From assembly GCF_003151255.1 (NCBI RefSeq), contig NZ_CP029481.1, positions 3,286,001 through 3,350,000 on the forward strand: a stretch of DNA of 64,000 nucleotides, in the 5' to 3' direction. Position 1 is the stretch's first letter. The number at the start of each line of letters is the position of its first letter. This document shows positions 36,638 to 46,242 of the stretch, one piece after another. Made by a program: the position numbers and the translations under genes. The notes under the pieces are model-generated. The model was not told where the DNA came from. It worked only from the letters and a program-made list of their open reading frames with translations, and did no database searches. The DNA is from Microvirga sp. 17 mud 1-3 (lineage in GTDB: Bacteria; Pseudomonadota; Alphaproteobacteria; Rhizobiales; Beijerinckiaceae).

Positions 36638-38122
36638 TCAGAAGGAGGAAAGTGTCGTTTCGCGAACGGTCGCTTGCGCGCCCTTTCGGAAGAGTGTGTC
36701 CAGCGCACTTGTCACGGCGTTTGTGAAAGCCTGGTTTTGCGGTAGGTCGTCACCGAAGATCTCGCCAATACCGAGCAACCCCTGTGCGATATCCCGCGGC
36801 TCGGGCCCCGCCTCATCCGCAGTACGACGCAGGCGTTCCGCCATGGGATCGCGCACATCAATAGGCTCTCCGCGCTCGTCGCGCCCCGTCACGTATCGCA
36901 TCCAGGCTGCGACACCGAGGGCAAGGCGGCGGATCGGCTCGTCCTTAGCCAGTCTGTCCCTGACCGTTCCCAAAAGGCGCTGCGGTAACTTTTGAGAGCC
37001 GTCCATGGCAATCTGTGCGGTCCGATGCCTCAGGGCTGGGTTCTTGAACCGTGTCACCAGAGCTTGCTTGTAGGATTGAAGGTCGGTTCCCGGGGGAAGA
37101 TGCAGGGTCGGCGTCACTTCCTCATCCATCAGGCCCTGGATCAACCGTTCGAAGGCCGGATCGGCCATCGTGTCCGCAACGGTTTCGTAGCCTGCCAGAT
37201 ATCCCAGATACGCTAGCGTGGAGTGGCTCCCGTTGAGAAGCCGCAGCTTCATGTGCTCGAACGGCTCGACGTCGGAGACGAACTGTGCCCCCGCATTCTC
37301 CCAGGCCGGGCGCCCCTGCGGGAAATCATCTTCGATCACCCATTGCGTGAAGGGCTCCGTCATCACGGGCCAGGCATCAGTCGCGCCAAGCAGGCGCGAG
37401 ATCCGCTCACGGTCCTCGTCCGTCGTCGCCGGAACGATCCGATCCACCATGGTGGAGGGGCATGCCACATGCTCCCGCACGAATGCCCCGAGGTCGCGAT
37501 CAAGCATCTCCGCATAGCGGGACAGAACGCGCTTCACGGTCCGCCCATTCGCCGGAAGGTTGTCGCAGCTCATGACAGCAAAGGGCGGGATACCTGCGCT
37601 CCGGCGTCGGCGGAGTGCCTCCACAATCAATCCAGGGGCCGACCGGGGCAGAGAAGGATGCGACAGGTCGTGGACGATTTCCGGATGGGCTTCGTTGAGT
37701 GCTCCCGTCGCTGGATCATAGCAGTAGCCCTTCTCGGTCACGGTCAGGGACACAATCCGCGTCGCGGGGTCGGACATGATCCTGATGAGATCCTCCAGCG
37801 CCTCTGGAGCCACGATGACCTGCAGGACGGAACCGATGACCCTGAGCCTCTCCCCTTCATCCGAACGAATGGACAAGGTGTAGAGGCCATCCTGCGGCTC
37901 CAGAGCGTCGCGGGTCGCAGGATTACGCAGGCTCGCCGCGACGATGCCCCATGTTGGATCATCAACCAAGATGTCATCCGTGTAGACGGCCTGATGAGCA
38001 CGGTGGAAGGCTCCGATCCCCAGATGCACGATGCCGGCCGTGACGGTGCTCCGGGCATAGCCGGGAACCTTCACGGAGGCGGGCAGCCTGGGAAGTACCG
38101 CATGGCTCAGACGCGTCGTCAT
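36638..38122 (-). CDS. uxuB: fructuronate reductase / mannitol dehydrogenase family oxidoreductase
   Basis: NAD-dependent polyol/hexuronate dehydrogenase that would reduce D-fructuronate to D-mannonate. The 494 residues begin with the long-chain mannitol dehydrogenase opening [19 protein letters not shown] near residue 35. [16 protein letters not shown] follows near 120, and the active-site Lys region [21 protein letters not shown] is near 280. ATG 38122 has GAGG at six bases. It is the only oxidoreductase of the cluster, so it may also act on tagaturonate (inference). Confidence 0.88.
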   Translation of the reverse strand: MTTRLSHAVLPRLPASVKVPGYARSTVTAGIVHLGIGAFHRAHQAVYTDDILVDDPTWGIVAASLRNPATRDALEPQDGLYTLSIRSDEGERLRVIGSVLQVIVAPEALEDLIRIMSDPATRIVSLTVTEKGYCYDPATGALNEAHPEIVHDLSHPSLPRSAPGLIVEALRRRRSAGIPPFAVMSCDNLPANGRTVKRVLSRYAEMLDRDLGAFVREHVACPSTMVDRIVPATTDEDRERISRLLGATDAWPVMTEPFTQWVIEDDFPQGRPAWENAGAQFVSDVEPFEHMKLRLLNGSHSTLAYLGYLAGYETVADTMADPAFERLIQGLMDEEVTPTLHLPPGTDLQSYKQALVTRFKNPALRHRTAQIAMDGSQKLPQRLLGTVRDRLAKDEPIRRLALGVAAWMRYVTGRDERGEPIDVRDPMAERLRRTADEAGPEPRDIAQGLLGIGEIFGDDLPQNQAFTNAVTSALDTLFRKGAQATVRETTLSSF

Positions 38123-38129
38123 GGGGGCC

Positions 38130-38972
38130 TCAATGTGCTGGCTGCTGCTTGGCACGGGTCACGATCTGAGTGGGGTTGATGAAGCGCAGGGCGATGATCA
38201 GCCAGATCAGGGTCGTCACCATGTAGATCACCGCCATGGCGTCGATGGACTGAACCGCACGCACGCCGGCCGCAAAGACTGCATAGTAGAGCGCAACTAC
38301 CAAGGTTTGGCTCGTCGGCCCTGCGACCAGGAAGGTGAGCTCGAACATGGCAATGGTCCGCACCAGAACCAGCAGCAGGGCGGCCAGGATTCCGGGCAGA
38401 AGCAAGGGCATCAGCACATGGACGAACAGCTTGAACGTATTGGCGCCGAACACACGCGCAGCCGCTTCGAGCTTCGGGTCGATCTGCTCGATGAAGGGGA
38501 TCATCACCAGAATGACGAACGGCACGGTCGGTACCAAATTGGCCGCGACGACACCCCAGAAGGTGCCGGCCAAACCTGTCCGATAGAGCACAGTCGCGAG
38601 AGGAATGCCGAAGGTGATCGGCGGGATCAGGAGAGGCAGAAGGAACAGGAGGACGAGAAGTCGCTTGCCTGGGAAATCCCTGCGGGCGAGAGCGTAGGCT
38701 GCGGTCACGCCCAGCAGGCCGGATATCACCACCACCATGCCGACCACCTGGAACGTGACGATGAGGATGTCTCCGAGCTGGAACTCGCTCCAGGCGGACG
38801 CATACCACCGCGTGGTCCATCCGACAGGGAGCCAGGTACCCAGCCACCGCGTCGCGAAGGAGCTCGTGACCACGGTTGCGATCATGGCGAGCAGATTGAC
38901 AATAAAGAATCCGACCAGGACCCAAACCGCCGTGGCCCAGAGCTTGGCTCCCCAAGTGGTGTCGCGGATCAT
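38130..38972 (-). CDS. ABC transporter permease (hexuronate cluster, second permease)
   Basis: A 280-residue permease of the Pot/Afu-like type, with six predicted spans and the coupling loop EAAARVFGANTFKLFVHVLMPLLLPG near residue 165. Ten or so residues precede the first span. The start is ATG 38972, 7 bases after the upstream permease stop; a frame extending to 39053 would overlap that gene. It sits inside the uxaC-manD operon, so a uronate or uronate oligomer is the likely cargo. Confidence 0.88.
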   Translation of the reverse strand: MIRDTTWGAKLWATAVWVLVGFFIVNLLAMIATVVTSSFATRWLGTWLPVGWTTRWYASAWSEFQLGDILIVTFQVVGMVVVISGLLGVTAAYALARRDFPGKRLLVLLFLLPLLIPPITFGIPLATVLYRTGLAGTFWGVVAANLVPTVPFVILVMIPFIEQIDPKLEAAARVFGANTFKLFVHVLMPLLLPGILAALLLVLVRTIAMFELTFLVAGPTSQTLVVALYYAVFAAGVRAVQSIDAMAVIYMVTTLIWLIIALRFINPTQIVTRAKQQPAH

Positions 38973-38979
38973 CGAACCA

Positions 38980-39888
38980 TCATCCTTTCGCGCCGGTGGC
39001 TGGGCCGCGGTAGAACAAACCACGGGCAGCAAGAACCGCGACGACGATTGCAAGCTGAACGAAACCCATGATCATCGCGACGGCAGACGCCATCGAATAA
39101 TCGTATTCCTCGAAGGCCGCCTGATAGGCCGCAATTGAGATCACGCGCGTTGCCCCTGCCGGCTCGCCCAGCAGGACAGCGGATGGGAATACCGAGAAGG
39201 CCTGCACGAACGACAGGCAGAACGTAATGGCGAAACCCGGCATCAGGAGAGGAAGATAGATGTGCCGGAAGCGCTGCCACGCATTCGCGCCCAGGGTCGC
39301 GCCAGCCTGTTCGAGAGCTGGATCGATGCCCGTGACATAAGACAGCGTCAGCAGAAAAGTGAACGGAAAGCCCGTGATGAGGAGCGACGCGAACACGCCC
39401 CAATAATTGTGCACGAGGCGCAAGGGGTGAGAAATGAGCCCCAGTGTCATGAGGGTGCGGTTGAACCATCCCTGAGGCCCGAGATAGTTCAGGAGTCCCT
39501 CGGCGACCAGGACGGTGCCCAGGGTGATCGGCAGAACGAGGATGGTGGTCAGGAGACGCTGGCGCCGCATGAGCCTGACACGAAAGGCGACCGGCACGGC
39601 AAGGACGAGGTTCAGCACCGTCACCGGGATCGCAAGCGCCAGGGTATTGATGATTGTGTCATAGAGATAAGCATCCGAGAAGAAGCGCTGGTAATTGGCG
39701 AGCCCCCCCCCGTTCTTCGGCTCGAATGACAGGATGAGGCCGAAAGCGAACGGATAGACGAAGAGACACAAGCTGAAGACCGCAGCCGGAACGACGAGGA
39801 ACGTGACGGCATCGAAGCCCCGAAGGGCGAGTTTCTGACGGAGGCTCGGCCCAGCCGTCGCGGCGGGAGCAGGAACATGCGCGTGCAT
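38980..39888 (-). CDS. ABC transporter permease (hexuronate cluster, first permease)
   Basis: A 302-residue permease with six spans, opening FDAVTFLVVPAAVFSLCLFVYP and the coupling loop EQAGATLGANAWQRFRHIYLPLLMPG near residue 205. ATG 39888 is preceded by GGGAG at six bases. It follows the ATPase gene by 10 bases. Together with the next permease it forms a PotBC-like pair. Confidence 0.88.
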   Translation of the reverse strand: MHAHVPAPAATAGPSLRQKLALRGFDAVTFLVVPAAVFSLCLFVYPFAFGLILSFEPKNGGGLANYQRFFSDAYLYDTIINTLALAIPVTVLNLVLAVPVAFRVRLMRRQRLLTTILVLPITLGTVLVAEGLLNYLGPQGWFNRTLMTLGLISHPLRLVHNYWGVFASLLITGFPFTFLLTLSYVTGIDPALEQAGATLGANAWQRFRHIYLPLLMPGFAITFCLSFVQAFSVFPSAVLLGEPAGATRVISIAAYQAAFEEYDYSMASAVAMIMGFVQLAIVVAVLAARGLFYRGPATGAKG

Positions 39889-39898
39889 AGCGTTCTCC

Positions 39899-40972
39899 CT
39901 AGACCGGCTCGGCAAAGACGAGCGCGCGTCCCTCGTCCACATGCAGGTGAACCTTCGCGCCGGTCTCGAGAGCATGCGGCGAGCGGAAAACGAGTTCGAG
40001 GCCACTTGCCGTGTGAGCGGTACCGACGAACTCCCGGCCGCGATACTCAGCGGTATCGACCGTGACAGACAACGCATTACCGCCCGGCTCTCCAACAACG
40101 AGATCGTCCGAGCGGATTGCCACATAGGCCGGAGCTCCGATCGAAACCGACTCCCCTGTCACGCCGCTGATCCGAGCCCCCTCGATCTCGACCACCGTGC
40201 GGTTGCGGTCGCTCGAGACCGCCGTACCCTTGAGCTTATTCCGGAAGCCCATGAAGTCGGCCACATCGAGATGTGCCGGCGCCTCGTAAAGCTCCTTAGG
40301 TGTTCCGACCTGCCGCACCACCCCATCTCGCAACACGACGATCCGGTCTGCGAGGGAAAGAGCCTCGTCCTGATCATGCGTCACGTAGATCGTAGTCGCG
40401 CCGAGCTCGTTATGAATCCGACGAATCTCTGCGCGCATCTCAAGACGGAGCTTTGCATCGAGGTTCGACAGGGGTTCATCCATCAGTACGAGAGGTGGCT
40501 CGATGACGATGGCGCGCGCGATGGCGACACGCTGCTGCTGGCCGCCGGAAAGCTGCCCAGGCAGTTTGTGCCCCTGCCCCTGCAAGCGAACGAGGCTCAG
40601 GGCCTCGTCGACCTTGCGCTCGATCTCGGCCCTGGCCACGCCTCGCATCTTAAGGCCGAAGCCGATATTTTGGCGCACATTGAGATGGGGAAAGAGCGCG
40701 TAATTCTGGAACACCATTCCGAACCCACGCTCTTCAGGCTTCAGTGTATCCACCCGGTTCTTGTCGAGCCAGATGGATCCGCCGGTGACAGGTAGGAGAC
40801 CCGCGATGCAGTTCAGCGTCGTCGACTTGCCGCAGCCCGACGGCCCCAGCAAGGCGATGAACTCCCCGCGTTGGATTATCAGGTTGATGTCGCGCAGGGC
40901 ATTGAGCGCCCCGAAGTCGCGGCTCACACCGTTGAGCCGTACCTCGTGGAACTGCGAAAGTGCGATTGCCAT
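39899..40972 (-). CDS. ABC transporter ATP-binding protein (hexuronate cluster)
   Basis: ATPase of 357 residues. The nucleotide-binding domain has GPSGCGKSTTLNCIAG, LSGGQQQRVAIARAIV and LVLMDEPLSNLDAKL, the last shared with MalK/UgpC-type subunits. A C-terminal TOBE domain starts near residue 285. It lies 18 bases after the binding-protein gene and supplies energy to the two permeases that follow. Confidence 0.9.
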   Translation of the reverse strand: MAIALSQFHEVRLNGVSRDFGALNALRDINLIIQRGEFIALLGPSGCGKSTTLNCIAGLLPVTGGSIWLDKNRVDTLKPEERGFGMVFQNYALFPHLNVRQNIGFGLKMRGVARAEIERKVDEALSLVRLQGQGHKLPGQLSGGQQQRVAIARAIVIEPPLVLMDEPLSNLDAKLRLEMRAEIRRIHNELGATTIYVTHDQDEALSLADRIVVLRDGVVRQVGTPKELYEAPAHLDVADFMGFRNKLKGTAVSSDRNRTVVEIEGARISGVTGESVSIGAPAYVAIRSDDLVVGEPGGNALSVTVDTAEYRGREFVGTAHTASGLELVFRSPHALETGAKVHLHVDEGRALVFAEPV

Positions 40973-40990
40973 CGCGGGTCCCTCTCTTTT

Positions 40991-42178
40991 TTACTTACGC
41001 TTCGAACCGCCGATCTGCTCGTCCCACATGCGGAATGCGACGACCATCTGATCAGGCTGGAGAGGCAACTCGATCGGATTGTCGGCGATCAGCTTCTCAT
41101 ATTCGGGACGGCCATATTCCTTGATGGCTGCCTGGCTTTCCGGCGGGGCCATATCCAAGGTCACGCCCTTCACGGCCGGACCGGGATAGAAGTAGCCTTC
41201 GTCATAGGTATAGGCCTGCTGCTCCTTCGTCAGAAGGAAATTCATCAGGTCCAGCAGCACGGCGACCTTCTCGTTGGAAAGGCCCTTCGGCACGCACATG
41301 TAATGGGCATCCGCCACCCAGTGGAAGCCCTTGAGAGCCGCGACCTTGGCCTCCTTCGGCACAACGCCGAGCACCCGCGGGTTGATGTCCCATCCGGTGG
41401 TGGACACGGTCATGTCCCGGGAGCCTTCGCCGAGTTCCTTCATCACCGCGCCGGTGCCCGAAGGATAGTACTCAATGTACTGCCCCAGCTCCTTGAGATA
41501 GGCCCAGGTCTTGTCCCAGCCTTTTGCCGGATCCTGAGGATTGCTGTCCCCGAGGATATACGGCAGCCCCATGATGAAGGTCCGCCCCGGCCCTGAATTG
41601 GCCGGACGTGCATAGATGAGCCGGTTGGGGTTGGCCTTCGCCCAGGCAAGCAGCTCTTCGGCCGTGGTCGGCACGTTCTTGACCTTGTCGGGCATATACT
41701 CGAGAAGCGGCCCTGACGGATAATAGGTGACCACGACTCCCTGCCCCTGAGCCAGAGTCTGCATCTTCGCCGCGGCCGGAAGATAGATTTCGTCGAGCTT
41801 GGGGAGTGCATTTGCATGGGCAGGGAGAAGCTCGATCCAGAGCTTCTGCTCGATGCCGGCCGAGAGTGCATCCGTGCCGGTCAGAACCAGGTCGATATCC
41901 ACCCGTCCTGCATCCTGCTGGGCCTTGATCTTACCCGCAAGTTCGGGCGCCGGCGCTTTGGTGAAGGTAATCCGCGAGACGAGATTGGGCTTCGCCTTCC
42001 GATAGTTCTCGATAGCCTTCTGCGTCAGCGCCAGGTTGCCAGCAACGTCGATGACGTTCAGGGAAACAGGCTCCTTCGGTAGCGCCAGCTGCGCGAAAGC
42101 TCGCCCTCCAAAGGCCGCGATGCCCGCGGCGCCGGCTACGCTGCCGACGAATGTTCTTCTGGTCAGATAGTCCGTCAT
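40991..42178 (-). CDS. ABC transporter substrate-binding protein, Tat-exported (hexuronate cluster)
   Basis: Extracellular solute-binding protein of family 1, 395 residues. It begins LTRRTFVGSVAGAAGIAAFGGRAFA, where RR-x-F plus a weakly hydrophobic core indicates Tat export, so it probably folds before crossing the membrane. The mature part has ITFTKAPAPELAGKIKAQQDAG and DIDLVLTGTDAL. ATG 42178 has GGGAGGAAGAG immediately upstream, which decides it over an ATG at 42202. It is the second gene of the operon after uxaC, pointing to uronate or related sugar acid binding. Confidence 0.88.
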   Translation of the reverse strand: MTDYLTRRTFVGSVAGAAGIAAFGGRAFAQLALPKEPVSLNVIDVAGNLALTQKAIENYRKAKPNLVSRITFTKAPAPELAGKIKAQQDAGRVDIDLVLTGTDALSAGIEQKLWIELLPAHANALPKLDEIYLPAAAKMQTLAQGQGVVVTYYPSGPLLEYMPDKVKNVPTTAEELLAWAKANPNRLIYARPANSGPGRTFIMGLPYILGDSNPQDPAKGWDKTWAYLKELGQYIEYYPSGTGAVMKELGEGSRDMTVSTTGWDINPRVLGVVPKEAKVAALKGFHWVADAHYMCVPKGLSNEKVAVLLDLMNFLLTKEQQAYTYDEGYFYPGPAVKGVTLDMAPPESQAAIKEYGRPEYEKLIADNPIELPLQPDQMVVAFRMWDEQIGGSKRK

Positions 42179-42226
42179 TCTCTTCCTCCCGTTATACGGC
42201 ACGGTTCTTGGGCTCCGTGTCCGGCT

Positions 42227-43630
42227 TCACAGCCTGTAGGCCTCTTTGGCGAGGCGATAAGCGAGATCGTGAGCCACCTCGCGCGCTTCGTCCTCATCAA
42301 GGCGATGCGACGTCACAAGGTGAGCGAGAAAGGCGCAATCCACACGGCGTGCCATGTCGTGGCGCGCCGGGATCGAGAGATAAGCACGCGTGTCGTCATT
42401 GAATCCCACCGTGTTGTAGAAGCCCGCCGTCTCGGTCGTCAGCTCGCGAAACCGCCTCATGCCTTCAGGGGAATCAAAGAACCACCAGGCAGGACCCAGT
42501 TTGAGCGCAGGATAATGTCCGGCGAGCGGGGCGAGCTCACGGGAGTAGCTCGTCTCGTCAAGGGTAAAGAGGATGATCGTCAGGTCACGCTCGTTTCCGA
42601 AGCGGTCGAGCAGAGGTTTGAGAGCGGTCACATAGTCGGTGCCTGAGGGAATATCTGCCCCCATGTCGCGCCCTAAGCGGGAGAAGAGCACTTTATTGTG
42701 ATTGCGGAAGGAGCCGGGGTGGATCTGCATGACCATGCCGTCATCAAGGCTCATCGCGGCCATTTCGGTCAGCATCTGAGCCCGAAAAAGCTCCGCATCC
42801 TCGGCGGAAACAGATCCAGTGGACACGCGCCGGAAGAGAGCTTCGGCTTCCGGACGAGGCAGGTCTGCCGTTCGTGCGGACGGGTGCCCGTGATCGGTCG
42901 AGGTTGCGCCGTAGTCACGGAAGAACGCTCTGCGCCTGCGATGGGCCTCGAGATAGCCGTCCCAGCTCGACGTATCGCACCCCGTGATTTCGCCGAAGTG
43001 CTTCAGGTTGTCACGAAACCCTTCGAAGTCCGGATCGACGACAGGATCGGGGCGATAGGCCGTGATCACCCGGCCATGCCAGCCGGACGTTCTGATGGCC
43101 TCATGATGTATGAGAGGGTCGAGCGGGCTTTCCGTCGTTGCGATCGCCTCGATGCGGAACCGCTCGAAAAGCGCACGCGGGCGGAATTGCGGCGTTCGCA
43201 GCGCAGCATCGATCTGGTCGAAATAGACATCGGCATTGTGCGACGACAGCCGCTCGGTGAATCCAAACAGTGTCGAAAAAGTATGGTCAAGCCAGAGGCG
43301 GGTCGGAGTGCCGCGAAAGAGATGATAATGGGCCGCAAAGCGCCGCCAGATGGCGCGGGCGTCACGCTCCGAGGGCGGCCCATCGCGCCTTGAGATTCCG
43401 AGATCCTCAAGCGGCACGCCCTGGCTGTAGAGCATGCGGAAGATGTAGTGGTCCGGGATAACGAAGAGCGTGGCCGGATCAGGAAAGGGCTTGTCCTCCG
43501 CATACCAACGTGGGTCCGTATGACCATGAGGAGAAATGATCGGAAGGTCTCGAACGGCGCCATACAGCCGCCGGGCGACAGCACGTGCATCTGGTTCATT
43601 GGGGAATAGCCGGTCCGGATGGATCAGCAT
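42227..43630 (-). CDS. uxaC: glucuronate isomerase
   Basis: Interconverts D-glucuronate with D-fructuronate and D-galacturonate with D-tagaturonate. The 467-residue amidohydrolase-like barrel opens with LPIISPHGHTDPRWYAED near residue 30 (metal-binding HxH). IEAIATTESPLDPLIHHEAIR lies near 165, GWHGRVITAYRPDPVVDPDF near 187, and TTETAGFYNTVGFNDDTRAY near 405. It is first in the operon that carries the importer, uxuB and manD, and is divergent from the GntR gene. Confidence 0.95.
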   Translation of the reverse strand: MLIHPDRLFPNEPDARAVARRLYGAVRDLPIISPHGHTDPRWYAEDKPFPDPATLFVIPDHYIFRMLYSQGVPLEDLGISRRDGPPSERDARAIWRRFAAHYHLFRGTPTRLWLDHTFSTLFGFTERLSSHNADVYFDQIDAALRTPQFRPRALFERFRIEAIATTESPLDPLIHHEAIRTSGWHGRVITAYRPDPVVDPDFEGFRDNLKHFGEITGCDTSSWDGYLEAHRRRRAFFRDYGATSTDHGHPSARTADLPRPEAEALFRRVSTGSVSAEDAELFRAQMLTEMAAMSLDDGMVMQIHPGSFRNHNKVLFSRLGRDMGADIPSGTDYVTALKPLLDRFGNERDLTIILFTLDETSYSRELAPLAGHYPALKLGPAWWFFDSPEGMRRFRELTTETAGFYNTVGFNDDTRAYLSIPARHDMARRVDCAFLAHLVTSHRLDEDEAREVAHDLAYRLAKEAYRL

Positions 43631-43718
43631 ATGGCCTCACTCCCTCGACGCCGCTTCGGCTTGTCATCCGCCGTTTTGAGCTGTCTATGGCCCTTAGGTT
43701 AGAGTGACTCCGGCCGCT

Positions 43719-43753
43719 TTGCAATGGTCTACTAGTATGGTAGTGTATCAATT
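43719..43753. promoter_or_regulatory. candidate operator/promoter shared by uxaC and the GntR gene
   Basis: The 123-base divergent gap ends in an AT-rich patch just before the GntR ATG. It contains the palindrome TACTAGTA (43730-43737) nested in CTAC-N7-GTAG (43729-43743), followed by GTGTATCAATT. This is the most likely site for the FCD-type GntR regulator to bind; on the minus strand TTGATA at 43752-43747 could be a -35 of uxaC. The GntR ATG has no clear ribosome-binding site. Confidence 0.4.
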
Positions 43754-44479
43754 ATGAATGAAAAAAGCCTCCCGAAGCTTGATCTGCGCCCGGAATCGAT
43801 CGCCCGGCAGGTGACGCGCACACTTCGCCAGGCCATCGTCACCATGCAGCTCGCTCCTGGAGAGATGCTGTCAGAACAAGACTTGGCCCGACGCTTCGGC
43901 GTCAGCCGCTCCCCTGTGCGGGAAGCCCTGATCAAGTTGAGTGAAGCGGGCCTTGTGCGGGTTCTCCCTCAGCGGGGGACCCAGGTTGTCAAGATTTCCC
44001 GCGCCGGGGTCGAGAATGCCCGCTTCATCCGCGAAGCCGTGGAGACCGCCGTCGTACGCGAGGCTGCCCTTAAAGCCAGTCCGTCGATGCTGGCTGAATT
44101 GAATGCAAGCCTCACGCGTCAGCGCCGCGCGCAGCGCTCGAAATCCACGGAGGACTTTCTTGCTCTCGACGAGGAATTCCATCGTCTCCTGGCCGAAGCA
44201 GCCGGTCGCCTTGCCGCCTGGGAGATGATCGAGGACGTCAAACCGCAGATGGACCGTGTTCGCTTTCTCGATATGACTCAGGCCACTCCTCGGCATGTGG
44301 TCGTGGCGCAGCATGAGATCATCGTCGGTGCCATTCGTGATGGAAATCCATCGGCAGCACAAAAGGCGATGCAGGAACATCTAAGCGAGATTCTCCGCTC
44401 TCTTCCTGAAATGCAGGTTCAGCATCCGGATCTTTTCGAGCCGGAACCGACCACTCTCTCCGCGGCTCTGAGCGCATGA
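43754..44479 (+). CDS. GntR-family regulator, FadR/FCD subfamily (probable hexuronate repressor)
   Basis: DNA-binding regulator, 241 residues. The winged helix lies at about 15-80 (MLSEQDLARRFGVSRSPVREALIKL is the recognition part), followed by VRVLPQRGTQVV. A C-terminal FCD ligand domain runs from about 90 to 220, with the Asp/His metal-site pattern DEEFHRLLAEA and HEIIVGAIRDGN. It is divergent from uxaC and co-directional with uxaA. By analogy with UxuR/ExuR it likely responds to a hexuronate; the inducer is inferred. Confidence 0.88.
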   Translation: MNEKSLPKLDLRPESIARQVTRTLRQAIVTMQLAPGEMLSEQDLARRFGVSRSPVREALIKLSEAGLVRVLPQRGTQVVKISRAGVENARFIREAVETAVVREAALKASPSMLAELNASLTRQRRAQRSKSTEDFLALDEEFHRLLAEAAGRLAAWEMIEDVKPQMDRVRFLDMTQATPRHVVVAQHEIIVGAIRDGNPSAAQKAMQEHLSEILRSLPEMQVQHPDLFEPEPTTLSAALSA

Positions 44480-44529
44480 TTGTGCCTCGCGCTCCAGCCG
44501 CCGGCACGCTCGGGAGCCGGCCGGGTTAA

Positions 44530-46071
44530 ATGGCAAGCACCATGAACGAACGCAGCCCCCTGCCCCGCACCATCCGCCTTCATGAGCGGGATAATGTGCT
44601 CGTTGCCGTCGATCCTTTAAGTCCCGGGCTCAGCCTCCATGGCCTCACGGTTAGGGAGCGGGTTCCGCGAGGCCATAAGATGGCGACGACACGGATTGCC
44701 GAAGGGGCTCCGGTTCTCAAGTTCGGACAGATCATCGGCTTTGCCATGCGGCCCATCGAGCCGGGAGAATGGCTTCACGATCATAACATCCAAGTCCAAG
44801 CATTTTCGCGCGAATATCACCTTGCGGAGAACGTCGAACCGTCGTCCATCCTACCGCTCGAAGAACGTGCAACGTTTCAAGGCTTCCGTCGCGCCAATGG
44901 CAAGGTCGGGACGAGAAATTATCTGGCTATTCTCACAAGTGTAAATTGCTCGGCCACCGTAGCCCGCTTTATTGCCCGCGAAGTGGAGCGGTCGGGTCTG
45001 CTCGACGACCGTCCTCAGATCGACGGCATCCTTCCTCTGGTCCATGGGACCGGATGCGGCATGGATTTGCGCGGAGAGGGATCGGAAATTCTAAAGCGGA
45101 CCCAGTGGGGTTATGCGTCCAATCCAAACATTGCCGGCGTCCTCATGGTCGGGCTCGGCTGCGAGGTCTTTCAGATCACACGCTGGAAGGAGCTCTACGG
45201 GATTCAGGAGAGCGAAAGCTTCCGCACGATGACAATTCAGGATGTCGGCGGAACACGGAAAACCGTCGAGGCAGGGGTCGCCGCCATCGCGGACATGATT
45301 CCGGTCGCATCGAAGGCCCGCAGAGAGACGGTACCGGCATCGGAGCTCATGCTTGCCCTGCAATGCGGCGGCTCGGACGGGTATTCGGGCATCACTGCGA
45401 ACCCGGCCCTCGGCGCGGCTGCGGACCTTCTGGTTCGCCATGGAGGCACGGCCATTCTGTCCGAAACGCCCGAGATCTACGGTGCCGAGCACCTGCTCAT
45501 CCGCCGCGCCGCCGCGCCGGAGGTCGGGGAGAAACTCCTCGGGCGCATCGCCTGGTGGGAGGATTACACGGCCCGCAACCGAGGCGAGATGAACAACAAT
45601 CCTTCGCCCGGAAACAAGGCCGGAGGCTTGAGCACCATTCTCGAGAAGTCGCTCGGGGCAGCGGCCAAGGGCGGGACCACGCCTCTAAATGCCGTCTATG
45701 ACTATGCTGAACCGGTGATCGCGAAGGGGCTCGTCTTCATGGATACGCCGGGCTACGACCCGGTCTCGGCGACGGGTCAGGTGGCGGGCGGCGCCAATCT
45801 CTTATGCTTCACGACGGGGCGAGGCTCCGCCTATGGCTGCAAACCGACTCCCTCCCTCAAACTCGCGACCAATAGCGAAATCTATCGTCGCATGATCGAC
45901 GACATGGATATCAATTGCGGCGATATCCTCGAGGGCGTTTCGATCGAGGAAAAAGGTCGGGAGATCTTCGAAGCCATCCTTCAGGTCGCGTCCGGCCGCC
46001 GGACCAAGTCCGAAGAGCTCGGATACGGGGAGGCAGAATTTCTGCCGTGGCAAATCGGAGCAACAATGTAG
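44530..46071 (+). CDS. uxaA: altronate dehydratase
   Basis: Converts D-altronate to 2-keto-3-deoxy-D-gluconate in the galacturonate branch. The 513-residue protein fuses an N-terminal SAF-like domain (about 15-100, VLVAVDPLSPGLSLHG to EPGEWLHDHNIQVQ) and the catalytic domain (GFRRANGKVGTRNYLAILTSVNCS, then VHGTGCGMD). GSDGYSGITANPALG near 280 and FTTGRGSAYGC near 435 are family blocks. ATG 44530 and ATG 44542 are both possible. It follows the GntR gene by 50 bases. Confidence 0.93.
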   Translation: MASTMNERSPLPRTIRLHERDNVLVAVDPLSPGLSLHGLTVRERVPRGHKMATTRIAEGAPVLKFGQIIGFAMRPIEPGEWLHDHNIQVQAFSREYHLAENVEPSSILPLEERATFQGFRRANGKVGTRNYLAILTSVNCSATVARFIAREVERSGLLDDRPQIDGILPLVHGTGCGMDLRGEGSEILKRTQWGYASNPNIAGVLMVGLGCEVFQITRWKELYGIQESESFRTMTIQDVGGTRKTVEAGVAAIADMIPVASKARRETVPASELMLALQCGGSDGYSGITANPALGAAADLLVRHGGTAILSETPEIYGAEHLLIRRAAAPEVGEKLLGRIAWWEDYTARNRGEMNNNPSPGNKAGGLSTILEKSLGAAAKGGTTPLNAVYDYAEPVIAKGLVFMDTPGYDPVSATGQVAGGANLLCFTTGRGSAYGCKPTPSLKLATNSEIYRRMIDDMDINCGDILEGVSIEEKGREIFEAILQVASGRRTKSEELGYGEAEFLPWQIGATM

Positions 46072-46242
46072 CAACTGTCGGCGACCCTGGTTCCATCTTC
46101 AATACCGGTTAACGGTAACCGTCAATTTCCGCCCCTCTCGACAGCTTCGTCTTTAAAAAATCCCCCTCGACCCATTCCGCTTCCGGGTGCGATCACAAAA
46201 TGTCCGCATTCTTGCCGCTGTTGAGGACGCGAGGAGGGATGA

